The translations under genes were made by a program, and so were the position numbers. From Fistularia commersonii (Eukaryota; Chordata; Actinopteri; Syngnathiformes; Fistulariidae): a stretch of 64,000 bases of DNA. Of the stretch, positions 10,238 through 23,200 are shown one piece after another. Every line of letters begins with the position of its first letter. Position 1 is the stretch's first letter. The notes beneath the pieces were generated by a model, which was not told the origin of the DNA, made no database searches, and saw only the letters and a list, made by a program, of their open reading frames with translations. The stretch is from positions 9,840,001-9,904,000 of the forward strand of contig JBBMNZ010000009.1 in assembly GCA_037954325.1 (NCBI GenBank), given 5' to 3'.

Positions 10238-13209
10238 TGGGTGATCTGTCATGTGGGTTTCAAAGACATACTGGCAGCATCTGTAGTGTAAATACAACAG
10301 AAAATAAGTAGAAAATGATCTGAGGCAAACATATTTGTGCTTTACAAGAGGAGGGGATTGGGAAGGTCGGGCAGCCACTGAATCCTTCAAGAAACTCAAC
10401 ATAAAAGTGACTTTTTCGAACATCTAACAGACTTTTATCCAGCATTTCAATTCAAATGGTAAAACTTTACTCTTACCTTCCCGTTGAAAGCGAGGTGTGG
10501 GCGAGCCTGTCCGGAAAGTTGGGAAAATCCAAAGTGAAAGTTACAAATTTAACATCTTAAACTGTAAAGTCAGAAAAACTGGAAAAAAAAAAACAAACAC
10601 ACCAAGGAAAAACATCAATAGGATTTGAAAAGCTTTGAAAGATTGATTGAAGCGGTTTAATTTGCAATTAAATACAGGTGTGACGTCCAGGAGGCGTACT
10701 GCATCCCCTCCTGGTCTTAACAAGAACTACAAATAATAAAGACCATCAATGAAGAAAATTAAATCAATGTGTTTTAAGTTACAAAAACTAATAAGGACAA
10801 TGAAAAAAAAGGAAACATTTGACAAGAAAATCATTTTATCAAAATGCTGATTTCCATCTGAAGTTCGGAGTGATTTACTGCTCTAACCCCTGAAGGGAGC
10901 AATCAGAAGGAACAGAAGAAGAAAAAAGTAATTAAAAATTTCTTATGACACCTTACCTAACTCTTGAAGTGCGATGTATATACCTATACAGACTATATCA
11001 GTCAGTGACCTTCAACCACCATACTAACTGACTGGCATATGCTGCAAATCATCTTTTGGTGAAAAAAAAAATATTTACAAATATCCTGATCCAAAATTAT
11101 ACTTAAATGACAGGAAGAGTCCACGAGCCAAAACATATCCACCGATGAGTAAAGTTGCACTTTAGAAAGGCAGATGGCAGACGTGACCGTGCAAAGCCAC
11201 GGAACTCAAGGTGACAAACCGATGTCTGAGGTCTCAGTGTTTCAAAGAAAAATCTGCAGAATCAGCTTTATGGTGCTCAAGTTTATTTTGAAAGGAGTAT
11301 ATAACTGGAATAAAGAAAGCAGAAAGGAATGTTGTGATAGGAAACAAAAAAAGCAAACTTTTACATTTTTACGCTTTAAAAATTCTTTAAAATATGAAGT
11401 TTCAATAAATACTTCAATACATTTAGGCATGCGGATATATTTTCATGATTTACATTTCATTACAGTACGTTTCCTTTCTCGTCTTCATTATTGCACTTTT
11501 CCATCATGATGGGTTCGTCCTCAAACCAGTCACATGCACGCAGCGATAAAGGTCAAAGGTTAAAGGTCAAACCACTCTTATCCAGGGTAGAAGGAGATGA
11601 ACAATTTGGATTTGATGCTTGTCAAGATCTTATTTTTTTTTTAAAGCACAATGGTAATAACGAGATCAAGTGTCTGAGAGCAAATAAGAGTTAAAAATTA
11701 CAGTCACAGAGTAAAAAAAAATGTGGAGGTGATTTACCAAACGTTTAGCGTTCCTTATATTTGGACGGCAGCTTCAGCTGTGCTTTTCAGGAGTGATTTA
11801 AGATTTTGGCAAATCCCTGTGGTCTGCGGGCTTTGTTCACCGATGAAGCTCCAGACAGCAGCTTGGAGGTTTGACAAGCGCCAACGAAACCTCCTTCCTA
11901 CCCCTGAACCTCACAAATATTCTTTCTTAGAAGCAAAGCGGCACTTTTTTTTTCCCCCCTCCACACGATTTCCTAGTCTCTCTTGCACACCTGTAAACAA
12001 CAAAACAAAAGTTTTACACATTGTTAGACAATTTCTAACAGATTTTCAGCTCATTACCTCCACTGGCCTTCCTGCTCTAAAATATCAGCGCCTCTCTGTC
12101 GACCGCTACTTAAGCTCTAAAAAGTCCCAATAGTGGCCCTGCTTTTCTGTTTTAATATTTTGGCAGACAAACACTAAGAATAATGTGCCTCATGTGACTG
12201 CATCAGCAAAGTTGAAGGCGTTTTTTAATTCTATTTCTTAGACACTATATAATAAATTGAGCCAGAACTACTATAACAGGTAAAATAAATGACATGGGCA
12301 TTTATTTTATTGTCTGAGGATATTATCTAATAGGTACTCTTCCTTGATCAGCATTTTGAATTAAATTCTGTTCAATTTGTGATACATTCAGGCAACTGAG
12401 ATACTGACCACAGCTAACGGTGATACTGTGTTATTCTTAAGTATTGTAACATAAGACCAACTGTTGTTAGTGTCACAGCAGGTAAACTCCACAATTATTA
12501 AATGTAAACACAATCTGTTATATGTTCCTGGTTTCAAGTCCAAGTTAATTTGAACATCCAGTAAAAGAAGAAAACCTCTTTGTGACTTAGATCTGTCACC
12601 TCCAGCTGCTTGCAAACATAGTTCAACAAGTCATTCATAATCCAACTGTTAACCGCCTGGCATCGATTTAAGCTTCAACCACCTGGATGTTGGGCTAAGA
12701 ATGTTGAATGAATTTGCCAAAATACCAAACCACTCCTTAAAATATGTCCATCACACCCCTTTGTAAATGAATTATCACAGAGTTTTCACTTTTAAAAGAC
12801 AAAAATCATACAAAGTAAAAGACAAGTATTAAAATCACGCACAACAAACTCACACAACTTGTAAGAAAACATGGAAAACAGATCTTTGAAAACAAGGCAG
12901 TGGAAAGAGACTTAAAATAAAAGTAAATAGACAGGCGTCACATGATCTGGATGTTGTGAGTCGGGGTCGGGGGTCGGCGTCTTTCACCAGCAGGGGCGGT
13001 GAAACGCAGAGCAGTGGCTAGTTTCTGCTGCGGCGCAGGTTTCTGTGCATCGGGTGTTGTGGCCTTTTTTCAAATGCATTAAATGCATTTTTTTAAAAAA
13101 GGGGACGGCAAAGTGGTTTTTAAACCCCTTTTCATGGCCCCTACAGAGAAAACTTTGTATGCACAGCTATTTCACTGATTATATTTATAATTCCTACTAA
13201 CGTGTAGGT

Positions 13210-13833
13210 TAGCGGTCCCCAAGCCCCGGGCCATGGCGGGCCGTTTGGTACCGGGCCGCACAGAAAGAATAAATAACTTATATAATTTCCATTTTAATCA
13301 TAATCTGAGTCTGAACGATGTGGTATTTTGAAAAAATCACCGAATTCTCTCTGTCGCTTCTGTCTATGACTCATTCTTGACTCGCTCTTGATGCGTGTCA
13401 AGATGCTTCTCTCAGTCACGTGATACATAAACGCTAATATTAAACCCACAAGCTAGCGAAATGAGTTAAAACAGATGTCTTTGGAAAGTTTCTTTGCAAA
13501 TGGGAAAAGGAGCCTATGAGCACTAAGAAAAAGAAAGCTGCATTCAACAGACAATACCAGACCAACTTAAAATATTGTTGGATATATCTCAACAGGTGAT
13601 TCCCACACACCAAGCCCGCTCTGCATAATATGCGGCGACGGGCTCTCCAATGAGTCGATGAAGCCTTCACAACTGCTTTCCCGCTTGGAAACCAAGCTCC
13701 CTGCATTAAAAATCGGGAATATTTATATATTAATATTCAAATGTATTTATGCGGCACACCTGTGAGGCCGGTCCGTGAAAATATGGTCTGACATTAAACC
13801 GGTCCGTGGCACAAAAAAGGTTGGGAACCGCTG
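13210..13833 (+). mobile_element. hAT-type transposon remnant, 624 bp
   Basis: The ends are imperfect inverted repeats: left TAGCGGTCCCCAAGCC, right GGTTGGGAACCGCTG (reverse complement CAGCGGTTCCCAACC). They are flanked by near-identical 8-bp duplications, gtgtaggt at 13202-13209 and atgtaggt at 13834-13841 (7/8). Eight-base duplications are typical of hAT elements. Inside, the + strand still reads a decayed BED-type zinc finger (CIICGDGLSNESMKPS then RLETKLPALK) of a hAT transposase N-terminus, with stops upstream. It is non-autonomous. Confidence 0.8.
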
Positions 13834-14671
13834 ATGTAGGTGACAAGTTGAGGTACAGAAATGCCCATGAAATTTTCCTAAAGTCCCAGAAAACTTTCTT
13901 TATATTAGCCTGTTTCATTTAGCAGTGACACCCTAAGCTATCAGACAGAAAAGGCAGCAAACTGTCACTCTGGATATGCTGGAACCAGAACGTCACATGG
14001 GAAAGAATAAGTTGTGATGCTGATTTCAGCCGGCGGGTGTGTTTGATCTGCAATGTATCTGATTCCTGATCAGATGCTAAAGGCTCATTGATCGGCCCGG
14101 CAGCAAGACAGAGGTCTTAATATGCTAGCCAATTACCCAAGGCGGTCATACATGGGCATGCTGTCGTCATGGCTACACATAAGTTACCAAGTTCTGGCTC
14201 CCTGCTTGTTGCTGAATGCCACAGCGTGTGGTTTTAAATTATATAAAGTTTATTTACAGCAGCTGCTTGATATATTTACAAAAATAATCCAAACTGCCAC
14301 AGAACGGTGCCAGATCAATTGTTTTCCCTCCACTTGGAAGAGATCGAGATCTGATAGCGGTGCTCTTATGGAAAGACTCTGTACCAATTATCCTTTTTGT
14401 AATCAACCTTGTATTGTTCAGCTTCTAGACGATATTCCTACAGCATCTATAATATAATATTACCGTAATTGTTTTTCTCAAACAAACCTGACTGCATGTG
14501 AGGCAGAGTATTCCTGCTGTGTAAAAAGACAGGCGGCAGTGCCGCTTCAGAAACGTCACATCCCTGGAATATAAGTCTGTTTTTGCATAGAAAGATCATT
14601 CGGCATAAAACCTCGAGTCTCTGTCATAAATTTAAATAATCTTTTTACGGACATTAAAACCAGCTCCGGGG

Positions 14672-14695
14672 TCTTCTCTCTCTCTCTCTCTCTCT
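14672..14695. repeat. (TC)n microsatellite
   Basis: A near-perfect CT dinucleotide run in the homer1-jmy spacer. Confidence 0.9.
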
Positions 14696-15609
14696 GTTCC
14701 TCTCCGACAGCGTCTGACAAACACGCTGGGATCCATGGCGAGGGAAGTGCCGCTCAGCTCCTGCATAAGTGATGCTGATGGATCCGGCACTTCCTTTTAA
14801 ACCCTCATCCGATAGATAAAATAATTATTGATCATTTCTAATGAATAAAGTTCGGTTGATGAAAAAGAACTCATCTTATACTCTTGAGCTCTTTCCTTTT
14901 TCTGTACTGTGGGACATTCCTTGTTGATTTTTTCAAGTAATACTTTAGTGACTATATTAAGATAGAATTTTGCTGATTCAAGGTCAGTTCCTGATCCTTC
15001 CCAATCTGATGTGTTGATGGTTTTTAGTTTGGAAGTTGCTTGATTTTTAAGGTGATGCACCCGTTCAACTGGTGGCAAGTTTACGTGTTTTTAAAAACAA
15101 GTGAATTTACAGAGGGAAAAAGTCCATTTGATAAAGAAGTAAACAAGCAGAAAATCGTTTAAAAAAAAAATCAATTTAAAGACGTCTCTGTTAAAAGGTT
15201 TTTAAAATATATTTATGTATCCAGCCCCCATTAACAGTCACCTCTGAGTTCCCTTTTAATCAGACGTTTATGTCCGTCACACATCAAACCTCTGAGTTGT
15301 ATCTAGAATCTGCTCCAGACATCTAAATATAACTATACGTCCATTCAGCTGAAAGAATGACTACAAAATCAGCCGATTGCAGGCTGATGCTGAAATCAAA
15401 CCGTATATATGTTCTCTTAAAAAAAAGGTGCGATTCAATACGTCAAAATACTGAGCTGGTGTTACTGACCAGTGACATTTCTTAAGAAAAAAAAACGGCA
15501 GCTGTTACTGAGCAAGTATTTCTCGCCTGACACTGTGCGTCGGAGCAGGAGGCGGAGCGACAAGCCTCCCTCCGCTCTTCGGGGTGCCGCCTTGAGCAAT
15601 GATGAAGTC

Positions 15610-15615
15610 TTTATT
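15610..15615 (-). terminator. jmy: candidate polyadenylation signal of jmy
   Basis: TTTATT on the + strand, hence AATAAA on the jmy strand, about 620 nt after the jmy stop codon. It is the first canonical signal I see. Another is at 14249-14254. The jmy 3' UTR would then cover roughly 15595-16237. Confidence 0.35.
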
Positions 15616-16237
15616 TATAATCGTGACTGTGGTTCAGGCCCAACTGGGTTGTTTGGGCTGCAGGTGTGCAAACTGTCAAGGTGTGTAACAGAACCTGGCC
15701 TGTTAACCCGAATCGTTTTTAGATCTCTGCGCCACAGTCGAACCCTCTTGTGAATACTTCACTCTTTATCTATATATTTATAAGTTTAAGTCTTTCATAA
15801 GCGATGTGGAATTTCTTGGGATGTTCAATGAAAGCCGTGACGTTGGCTCTACCTTCAGTATGTAGCAAACTAAGGATTCATGTCATTTACAGTAAATGTG
15901 ATGTCAAACTGTTACAGCAAACGAAGAGTCTGAAAGTTGTCATTTCAAGCGCCAGGAGGGTAAAAAGTAAATACTTCCTTCGACAAACCCATCTCAGCAG
16001 GCGACAGCACAACTCCGACTGTCAAGACCAGAGGGTGGAGCTTGTTTCCTCGCCAAAACCCCCCAGCGACATTAAAAAGGTTAGTGGTCCATCTATACAA
16101 AGGACTCATAGGGGTCTAGAAAACACAAACCCCTTGGCAGTACTTCTGGATTAAAAAAACAAAAAAAAGTTCAAATTGCACCGAGGAATCTCCAGGCGAT
16201 TTGAAAAAAAAAACAAAAGTTCTTCCTATGAGCCGAT

Positions 16238-17255
16238 CTAGTTCTCCCAGTCAGTGATGGGGAGGCCTTCGTCCTCCGATTCAGACTCGGGCGAAGCCTC
16301 CTTGATCCTCCTCAGCGCCTCGTGGATACTGCGGGTCAGAGCGTCGGCCGAGTGGGGAAAGACCTTGGCGTGGCGTTGCTGCTCCGGTCGGGTCCGTACC
16401 TTCCGGAGCCGGACGCCCTGTCGGATCTGAGCCAGGATGTTGTTGCTGTCGTCGTCCGGGTCAGGCGCCAGGACGCGCAGCTCGGCCTTCCTTAGGTGGA
16501 AACTGCCCCGTTTAAGAGACGCCAGCACCTCGTCCATGGGGGAGCTCGCTGTGGACCAAACCATACCATCTGTGATTATACTGTCCACCTGAAGGACCAC
16601 CTGATAGCATGGACTCTAAAATTTCTATTTAAAAATCATTTAGCTGTCTTCAAAATCACAAACTGCTATTTTTTTCAGAGTTTAAAACCCAATAGGTTTT
16701 GATCCTAACCGCTTTAATAAAGTCAGCACCCTCCTCACCTCTTCTCCACTGCGAGGAATCCAGTGAGGACGTCTTCCTCAGCTTCTTCCTCGCCGTCTGC
16801 AGCTGACTGCTGTCAAAGAATCGGGGGGAGAAGGGAGCCAGAGGTAGCGATGCCGACTCGGGCTCGCATTTCCGCTGTCGCGCTTGGCTCTCGGTGGGCT
16901 GTGTCCCGTCGGCCTGCCACTGCTCTTCTGAGGGAGGAGGCGGCAGAGGCGGCGGGGGAGGCGGGGGAGGGGGCGGGGGAGGAGGAGGGGGAGCCAGTGA
17001 GAGAATAGATGGGGACGATGGGAGGGGAGGCAGGGAGAGAAAGGGGGGCGGGTCGAGGTTTTCGAGTTGAACAGCCGGCAGAGACACGCTGTCGCAGTCA
17101 CAGGAGTCAGACGGAGGAGCGGAGAGTTCCGGCAGATCGGCGATGCAGTCGGTCTGGACGCTGGCAGCCTGCATGCTGGGCTGCTGCCCCGCCCGCCGCC
17201 GGCTCTGACTCAGTCTCATACGGCTGGACTTCAGAGTCACCTGGCCCGGGTAACG
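16238..17255 (-). CDS. jmy: jmy last two exons: PPP-WH2x3-CA actin-nucleation module
   Basis: Exon 9 (16739-17255) encodes RYPGQVTLKSSRMRLSQSRR, a serine-rich linker, a run of 15 prolines, one leucine and four more prolines, and the first WH2 (FDSSQLQTARKKLRKT). Exon 10 (16238-16548) encodes the second WH2 (MDEVLASLKRGSFHLRK) and third WH2 (NNILAQIRQGVRLRKV). The connector (LTRSIHEALRRIKEASPES) and the acidic tail with terminal DWEN follow. WH2 motifs bind actin monomers; the CA segment binds Arp2/3. All the elements of the human module are intact. The proline codons make a very G-rich + strand tract near 16921-17000. Confidence 0.95.
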
Positions 17256-20200
17256 CTGAAAGGGGAAGCAGAGAGAGGACGTCAGTCGACCCCTTCTGGA
17301 TTCTTTGGATGAAGATTGAGCGCTCATAGCCATAATGGAGTTACCAGTCTCCATGCTGACAGTGCAACACTGAGTTTTTAATCCAAGTTGTGAATATCAA
17401 TGTGTGATAAGACTGCGAACCATTGCTGGAGTAACGCTCCACCCAGCCAGCTGAAGGTCAAATATTGTTATGCGAGGTTTTTTTTTTTCTTGGTTTGATG
17501 AAAGTGCTTCTGGCACAAGGGAGAAAGTCTGGGTTCCCACCTGATTGAGGCTGCGCAGTCGGTCCAGGGTTCTCTGCCTCTCCTGACTCACTCTAGCGTT
17601 TTGCTTGGCCTCGTCTTCCTCACTTTCATCAACCTTTGCAAAAGCCAAGTCACAATTACAGGCTGTGTTGAAGAACTATAAAATGATTTCGCACTATAAA
17701 TATAAATTAAGAGAGCTGAAAATCAACATTAACATTTTGTGTAGATAATTAAATGATTTGCAGAAACAATGGGAAATTTTGAAGATGTTAGCGAATTTTA
17801 AAATTTTAAAAATGTTTTTAAAGAATTACCAAAAAGAAATAGGTAATAAATAAAAGAGGTGCACAGAACTGTTGTTCCCCAGATGTACCTCTAAATAATT
17901 AGGTGTATATTATCATTCATAGCCAGGGAAACGTTGTCAAGAAGCTGCGACTATCAGAACTTCAATGACAAGACAGTTGATGTGACGGTGAGACCCGCAG
18001 ACCTACCATGGTACACAGCTGCAGAGACCTGCCGTCAGCCTGGATCCCCTGTTGCTGTTGGAGCTTCTGGTTGTGACTGACGATGCAAATCTCCTTTCGA
18101 GAAAAGCGTTAAGATGTCAATGGTGCATCAACTGAGCTGGATATGCTTTAGACGTAAAAAGCCACTCGTGATTAAATGCATCGACGCCCGCTTCCCCTGC
18201 CCACCTTCTTATTTTTGAGGTAGACCTTCTTGGCAGTGATGCGACCTCTGCGCGCCTCCAGTTGTCGTGTCCTCTGCTGCAGGACACCGAGTCCTTCATC
18301 TCTGAGGGGGGACGGTGGGATCACGGGGTCTTCGTCACCCTTCATGGCATCGGGGCTCTCGAAGGCATCGTAGTACACCACCTCATCCTGTCGTTCTGGT
18401 ACGAGAATGGAACCGACTGGTCAGAGCACGGAGATTAAAACTAGATTGCACTGATATTGAATGGACACTTTCCATTGTATTTATAAAAAAGGTTTTTCTA
18501 GCTCTGAAATATATCAAATGGGGTCGTTTAGAAGTTTCGATTGCTTAAGCGATGCTTACTAATGTTTCAGTCATCCTTAAGAGTGACTCCGAGTCAAGAC
18601 TTTGTGGCAGATGACATCCCGGTACATTTTCCCAAGAAGGAAAGTTCAGAGTTTAAAAATGGCGACCTCGGCTCACCTGTTATCTGCCTGCGGAGACTCT
18701 GCAGCTGAGCAGTGAGCAGCAGCTCCTCGCAGCGCAGCACTTCGGCCTGAATATCATACAGCTGCAGCTGCAACTCGTAGTACAACGCCTCCAGCTGGTC
18801 CAAGTGCAGCATGGCGTCCTCTCCCCCCTGAAGGCTCCGCATCTACGAAATAAAACACAAAGCTGCTTTGCACTGGAAAAGACCAAGGGACAAATATCGC
18901 AAGTGTAGAGATGACGTCTTTCAGCTATGTGGCCCCAGAGGGAGGGTGGTACCAGAACCACCCAGGATAGATGTTTCTTATCGTGGGGTCGGGGCAGATA
19001 TGACATCGCCTGGCTCTTGATGAGTTTTATCCACTCCAGCCTGAAACTCTGGGATTTCTCACCTCCACACAGAAGCAATTAAAGCTCAAATGATCATCTT
19101 CAAAAGTATTTCAACAAAATTGGAATCTAATAACACCTAAGTTTGCTGGAAAGAAACTAAATACATTCATGTCATGTACTTGATAAGTGATTTCTCTTCA
19201 CTTAGACTGACTTTGTTATGCACAGTAGGATATACAGGCTTCTAAATGATGTTAAGGTTTAATGACCCCTGGCCTTACAGTTAATGCTTAACCCCCCTAC
19301 ACCTCAATATAATGATAATCTGGGCTAAAAGGGGTTACAGGCCGCTTTTCAGTGTATTTACTGGTAAAGACAACATTAGAGCTGAAACAGTCATTTCCAC
19401 CGAAGTGCACCAGGATATTATTCACTCCGCTGCAGGATGCCAGAGCAGTGAGGTAATTTTAAATACAGACATTATCTTGCTTTCTTCCCCCTTTTTCTCT
19501 CGGATTGTCTACGGCATCAGACACTTTCTGATAAAACACACACACACACACACACAAGCAAAGGTCAAGGTCCACACGCACACGTTTCTGGCACTGTCTC
19601 ATGAGTAGCGTCAGAGTGTGATGTCAGGCTGTACCTCCTCCTTCAAGCCATGTTTCCTCTGTTCCAAACAGATTTCCTTGGCTCTCATCAGCTGCAGAGT
19701 TTCCTTGGAGACGGCGTACTGCAAACGCTCCATGCGCTCCACGGCTGCGGCCCACGTTGACTTGCCAAACTTCCTCTGGTCTGCACGCATTCGCTCGTAC
19801 AGAGCTGCAATACATACATGGAGTTATCCGAGATGGAATCCATCACCTGGCACTGAAATACCGCCTGAGTGATCAGAGGGGACTGCATGTAAACACATCC
19901 GAAATACATTTAAGGAGACACTCAGAACCTGTTCACTTGGGACAGCGGTCAGCTTCATTCTTTTATTGGTGTTAAAACAAGGTATCTGAAGCACTGAACA
20001 CCACTGGCGGCCAAATCCTCCTGATCACTTCAATCAAATTGGAAATGTACACAATTTTTTTGTGGAACTCTTAACGACAGCAAATTCCCTTATAAGGAAA
20101 TAATTCAAACATCAGAGTTCAGAGCCAGTCAGTCTTAATTCCTCCAACCTCTTTTAAAGTTTTTCGGGGTTGGGTTCATCAATTAAAGTCTCTCTCTCTC

Positions 20201-23200
20201 TCTCGCTCTCTCCCTCTCTCTCTCAAAAACAATGAAGATATATGAAGAGAATCACTATAATCTCATCACAATAAGCTATCGGACCTACATTTACAATGGT
20301 TCATTTTCACTTCCACAACAGATCCACCAAAGCAGGTATTTCACAGAGTGACAATTATCCTCATGGTTCTTTATTCTCAAGAAATTATTACTCCCCCCAT
20401 GAAAAAAAAATGTTCTACTTCATACATCTGGCCTAAATACTCTTTTAGAAGTGCACTTTGTGGTTGTGTAAATACTGTATTCAAGGGTGAGAGTCAAAGT
20501 TCAGCAAAGACAAGATCCCTCACTGTTCAGTAATGACAGGACATGCCTCCACTCTGTTTACCTTTCTGGGCTCGATTTGTGGTTTCAAAGAACTTGACAG
20601 TCAGGTCTTGAATGGAGAGCACTGCGGCATGTGCCTTCTTCTGCCACTCCTCATCTTCTTTCCTCAGGCTCTCAACACGACGAGGGCCCAGACGCTCTGT
20701 CTCGAGGGCAATCTGGTAGGATCAAACAGGTCATGGAAACACATCAAGCCTACTTGTGTCAGCACAGTTTCAGTGACTTAGGATCATTCATTCTCAGCCA
20801 TTTGTAATACCGACAGCTTCCAGCAGATGGTGATAAGAGTGAGTAGAGCCCAGGGGTCTATCTGTGCATGTTTGGAGTGACACCAGAAGTGTCCTACTGA
20901 GCTGATGGAACAATAAATAAAGGGCTAAATTACAAAAATAAATTCCAGATAAGAAAACACAGCAAAAAAAACCACAATAATAGCAACAATAATAATTTAA
21001 AAAATAAATTAATTCATTAAAAAAAAAAAAAATGAACCTAATTAGTGAAGAAAAGGTACGAAAGTACATATGAACCCCAGTTCATGTCTATAGTTCACCA
21101 ACTCGTGTCAGGCCATGTGAAAACACTCGGCAATGGGGGGAGAGCAACGCCACGTGGAGCCCTGTCCTGGGTGTTGACAAAGCGCTTCAACTCCCTCCAA
21201 GACGGGCGCACAAGGAAAGAGACGTGGCCAGATTAATTCCCTGTAAGGGCCCCCGTGCACGTTCACTCATATACATCGCAATGTGAAACAGATGTCTGTA
21301 GGTGTTCAAAAATAAACAGGCCCAACAAACCTCAAAGGGCCTTGAGCTTTTGCTAGCCATTGCTTTGTTTTTTCTCTCAGTGTGTATGTGTATGTGTGTG
21401 TGTGTGTGTGCGTCTGCACGTGAGGCACAAGAACAGGGAGTGGTTTGGGGGTGAAATGAGGAGCAAGGGTGGGAGGAGAGATTACTTCAGAAACCATGAA
21501 AGAAAGTCTGATAGAAAAAAACATGCAGAAATGAGAGAAGTCGAACAATATACTGGAGCAAAAAACGGCCTCCTTTGAGCCATGATCTCATTGTTTAGGC
21601 ATCCTCCGGCCGACAGGATACAGTGTGTAATGACTGGAATAAGTGGAGCTATATGTGAGCAAACCTAAAGACAGGGTCCCAAATGACAGGCGCACACACA
21701 CACACACACGGCAAGAAGTACCAGTTTTTTCCTTTTCGACTTATCAGATCCAGTTTTAACCGGTTTAATTTATTATATTTGTTTTAACGCAAATTTTACT
21801 CTAAATAGGATGCAGCCAAATGATGTCGACCCTTTACTTTGAACATGTATAAGGGTGAGCAATATACAGTATATAATATATATGCACATAGACATACACA
21901 CAAATCAATTGACCGCAAACAAAAATGGTGAAAGGCAATTTTAGAAGATATCGATCATTGATAGGATAATTCTGTTTGCTCTTCCTGACATATCATTAGT
22001 TTTTTATTTCTTTACTAGATAAAGTTGAGTACTGTTTCTATTGCGTTGAAGATGCAATGAGTAAATTAGACGGAAATCTCAAAACGAGGCAACAGGCCGG
22101 AAAAATCCCCAAAATAAATGACCAGAAAATAGGCAAGAAATGGACTCAAACCACTCCTAACAATAATGACAATGCCTTCTGTTATTTTAGTCATAAAAGT
22201 AAAGTTCTACAGCCAAGCAAAATTAAGATAGACAATAAGAAAACTGTTTTTCTTATCGATTATCAAGAAATTCAACCTTTTTTGAAACCTCTGGGTTAAT
22301 TGGGCTCTTGAAGTAGACCTGAGTTGAGCAATATATTGAATTTCAGGTTAAATTATCCTTTCACAGTGACATTAATATCTATCACAGCATCAGTATTTTC
22401 GACCGATCCATACATTATCTATGCCTCTTATCCTGCAAACTGGGTTTTTGAGGGGAGATGGATCCCACCCCAGCTGTCCCTTGATGGGAGGAACCCAGAC
22501 CAGTCGCTTGCAGATCACCGGGCTCAGAGACTGTCAACCATTTGCTCTCACATTCACAACTACAGAAATGTTTGAGTTTCCTTGTTTTCCGACAAAAAAA
22601 ACATCTGCTTCAGAGAACCAACAGAGAATCCACAGAAAGAGAATGCAATCTCTACAACCGCTAGGTTGGGCCTAACACGTTCTTGTTGTCAAGTAGTGAC
22701 TGCCCTTGAGAACTGCACTGAAAAAAAAATTTAACTTTGGTTTCGGTGAAAATAAATTTTGGCTACGGCAACTTTTCTCACTTTGCTTGACCTATCTGTT
22801 GTTGATCCTCATTTAAAGGGGGGAAAGAGCAAAGAATGTACTTTGTACTGGAATTAAGTTTACAGAATGAAGAGGGAGGAATGTTAAAAAAACAGCGCAC
22901 TTTTTTTTCAAAGCGTTACATGCGTATGGTGGCATAAATGAAAGTTGTTAAGTTCTTTTTTTAATTCATCAGTTACTTTGAATCAGAATCTATTGAAATC
23001 CAAGCCTTGTATTGTCTACCAAGCCAAATGACGAGTGTTCACTTCCTCTCTACCTCTGGTACCTACTACCACTCTGTCAGGCCTGAAGGGGAAACGTGTT
23101 TTGTTATTTTATCAGCTGCCACATTTGAGAGACCTGGTCTCGCTGGACTCCTCACGCCCTTTCTATTTCGACCCCTGGTTAACAGCTGTTGGTGACAAAA

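Larger units (their letters stand above)
8557..10255 (+). other. homer1: homer1 3' UTR (probable extent)
   Basis: This is AT-rich non-coding sequence directly after the homer1 stop codon. The first canonical AATAAA on the + strand after the stop is at 10232-10237, and another is at 10735-10740, so the UTR is at least about 1.7 kb by this reasoning. It contains three TTATTTATT AU-rich nonamers (9290-9298, 9922-9930 and 9926-9934). Short ORFs here are not coding-like. Confidence 0.5.
10256..15609. other. homer1-jmy convergent spacer
   Basis: No gene is supported here. It holds a hAT transposon copy (13210-13833) and a CT-run near 14672-14695. The rest is AT-rich sequence that may include distal 3' UTR of either convergent gene. 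Open frames at 11174-11509, 11723-12133 and 14122-14457 show no recognisable domain. Confidence 0.6.

Noticed and set aside
16763..17329. Several + strand open frames rich in Arg/Gly/Glu
   Set aside because: They are antisense shadows of jmy exon 9, produced by its GC-rich, proline-coding sequence.
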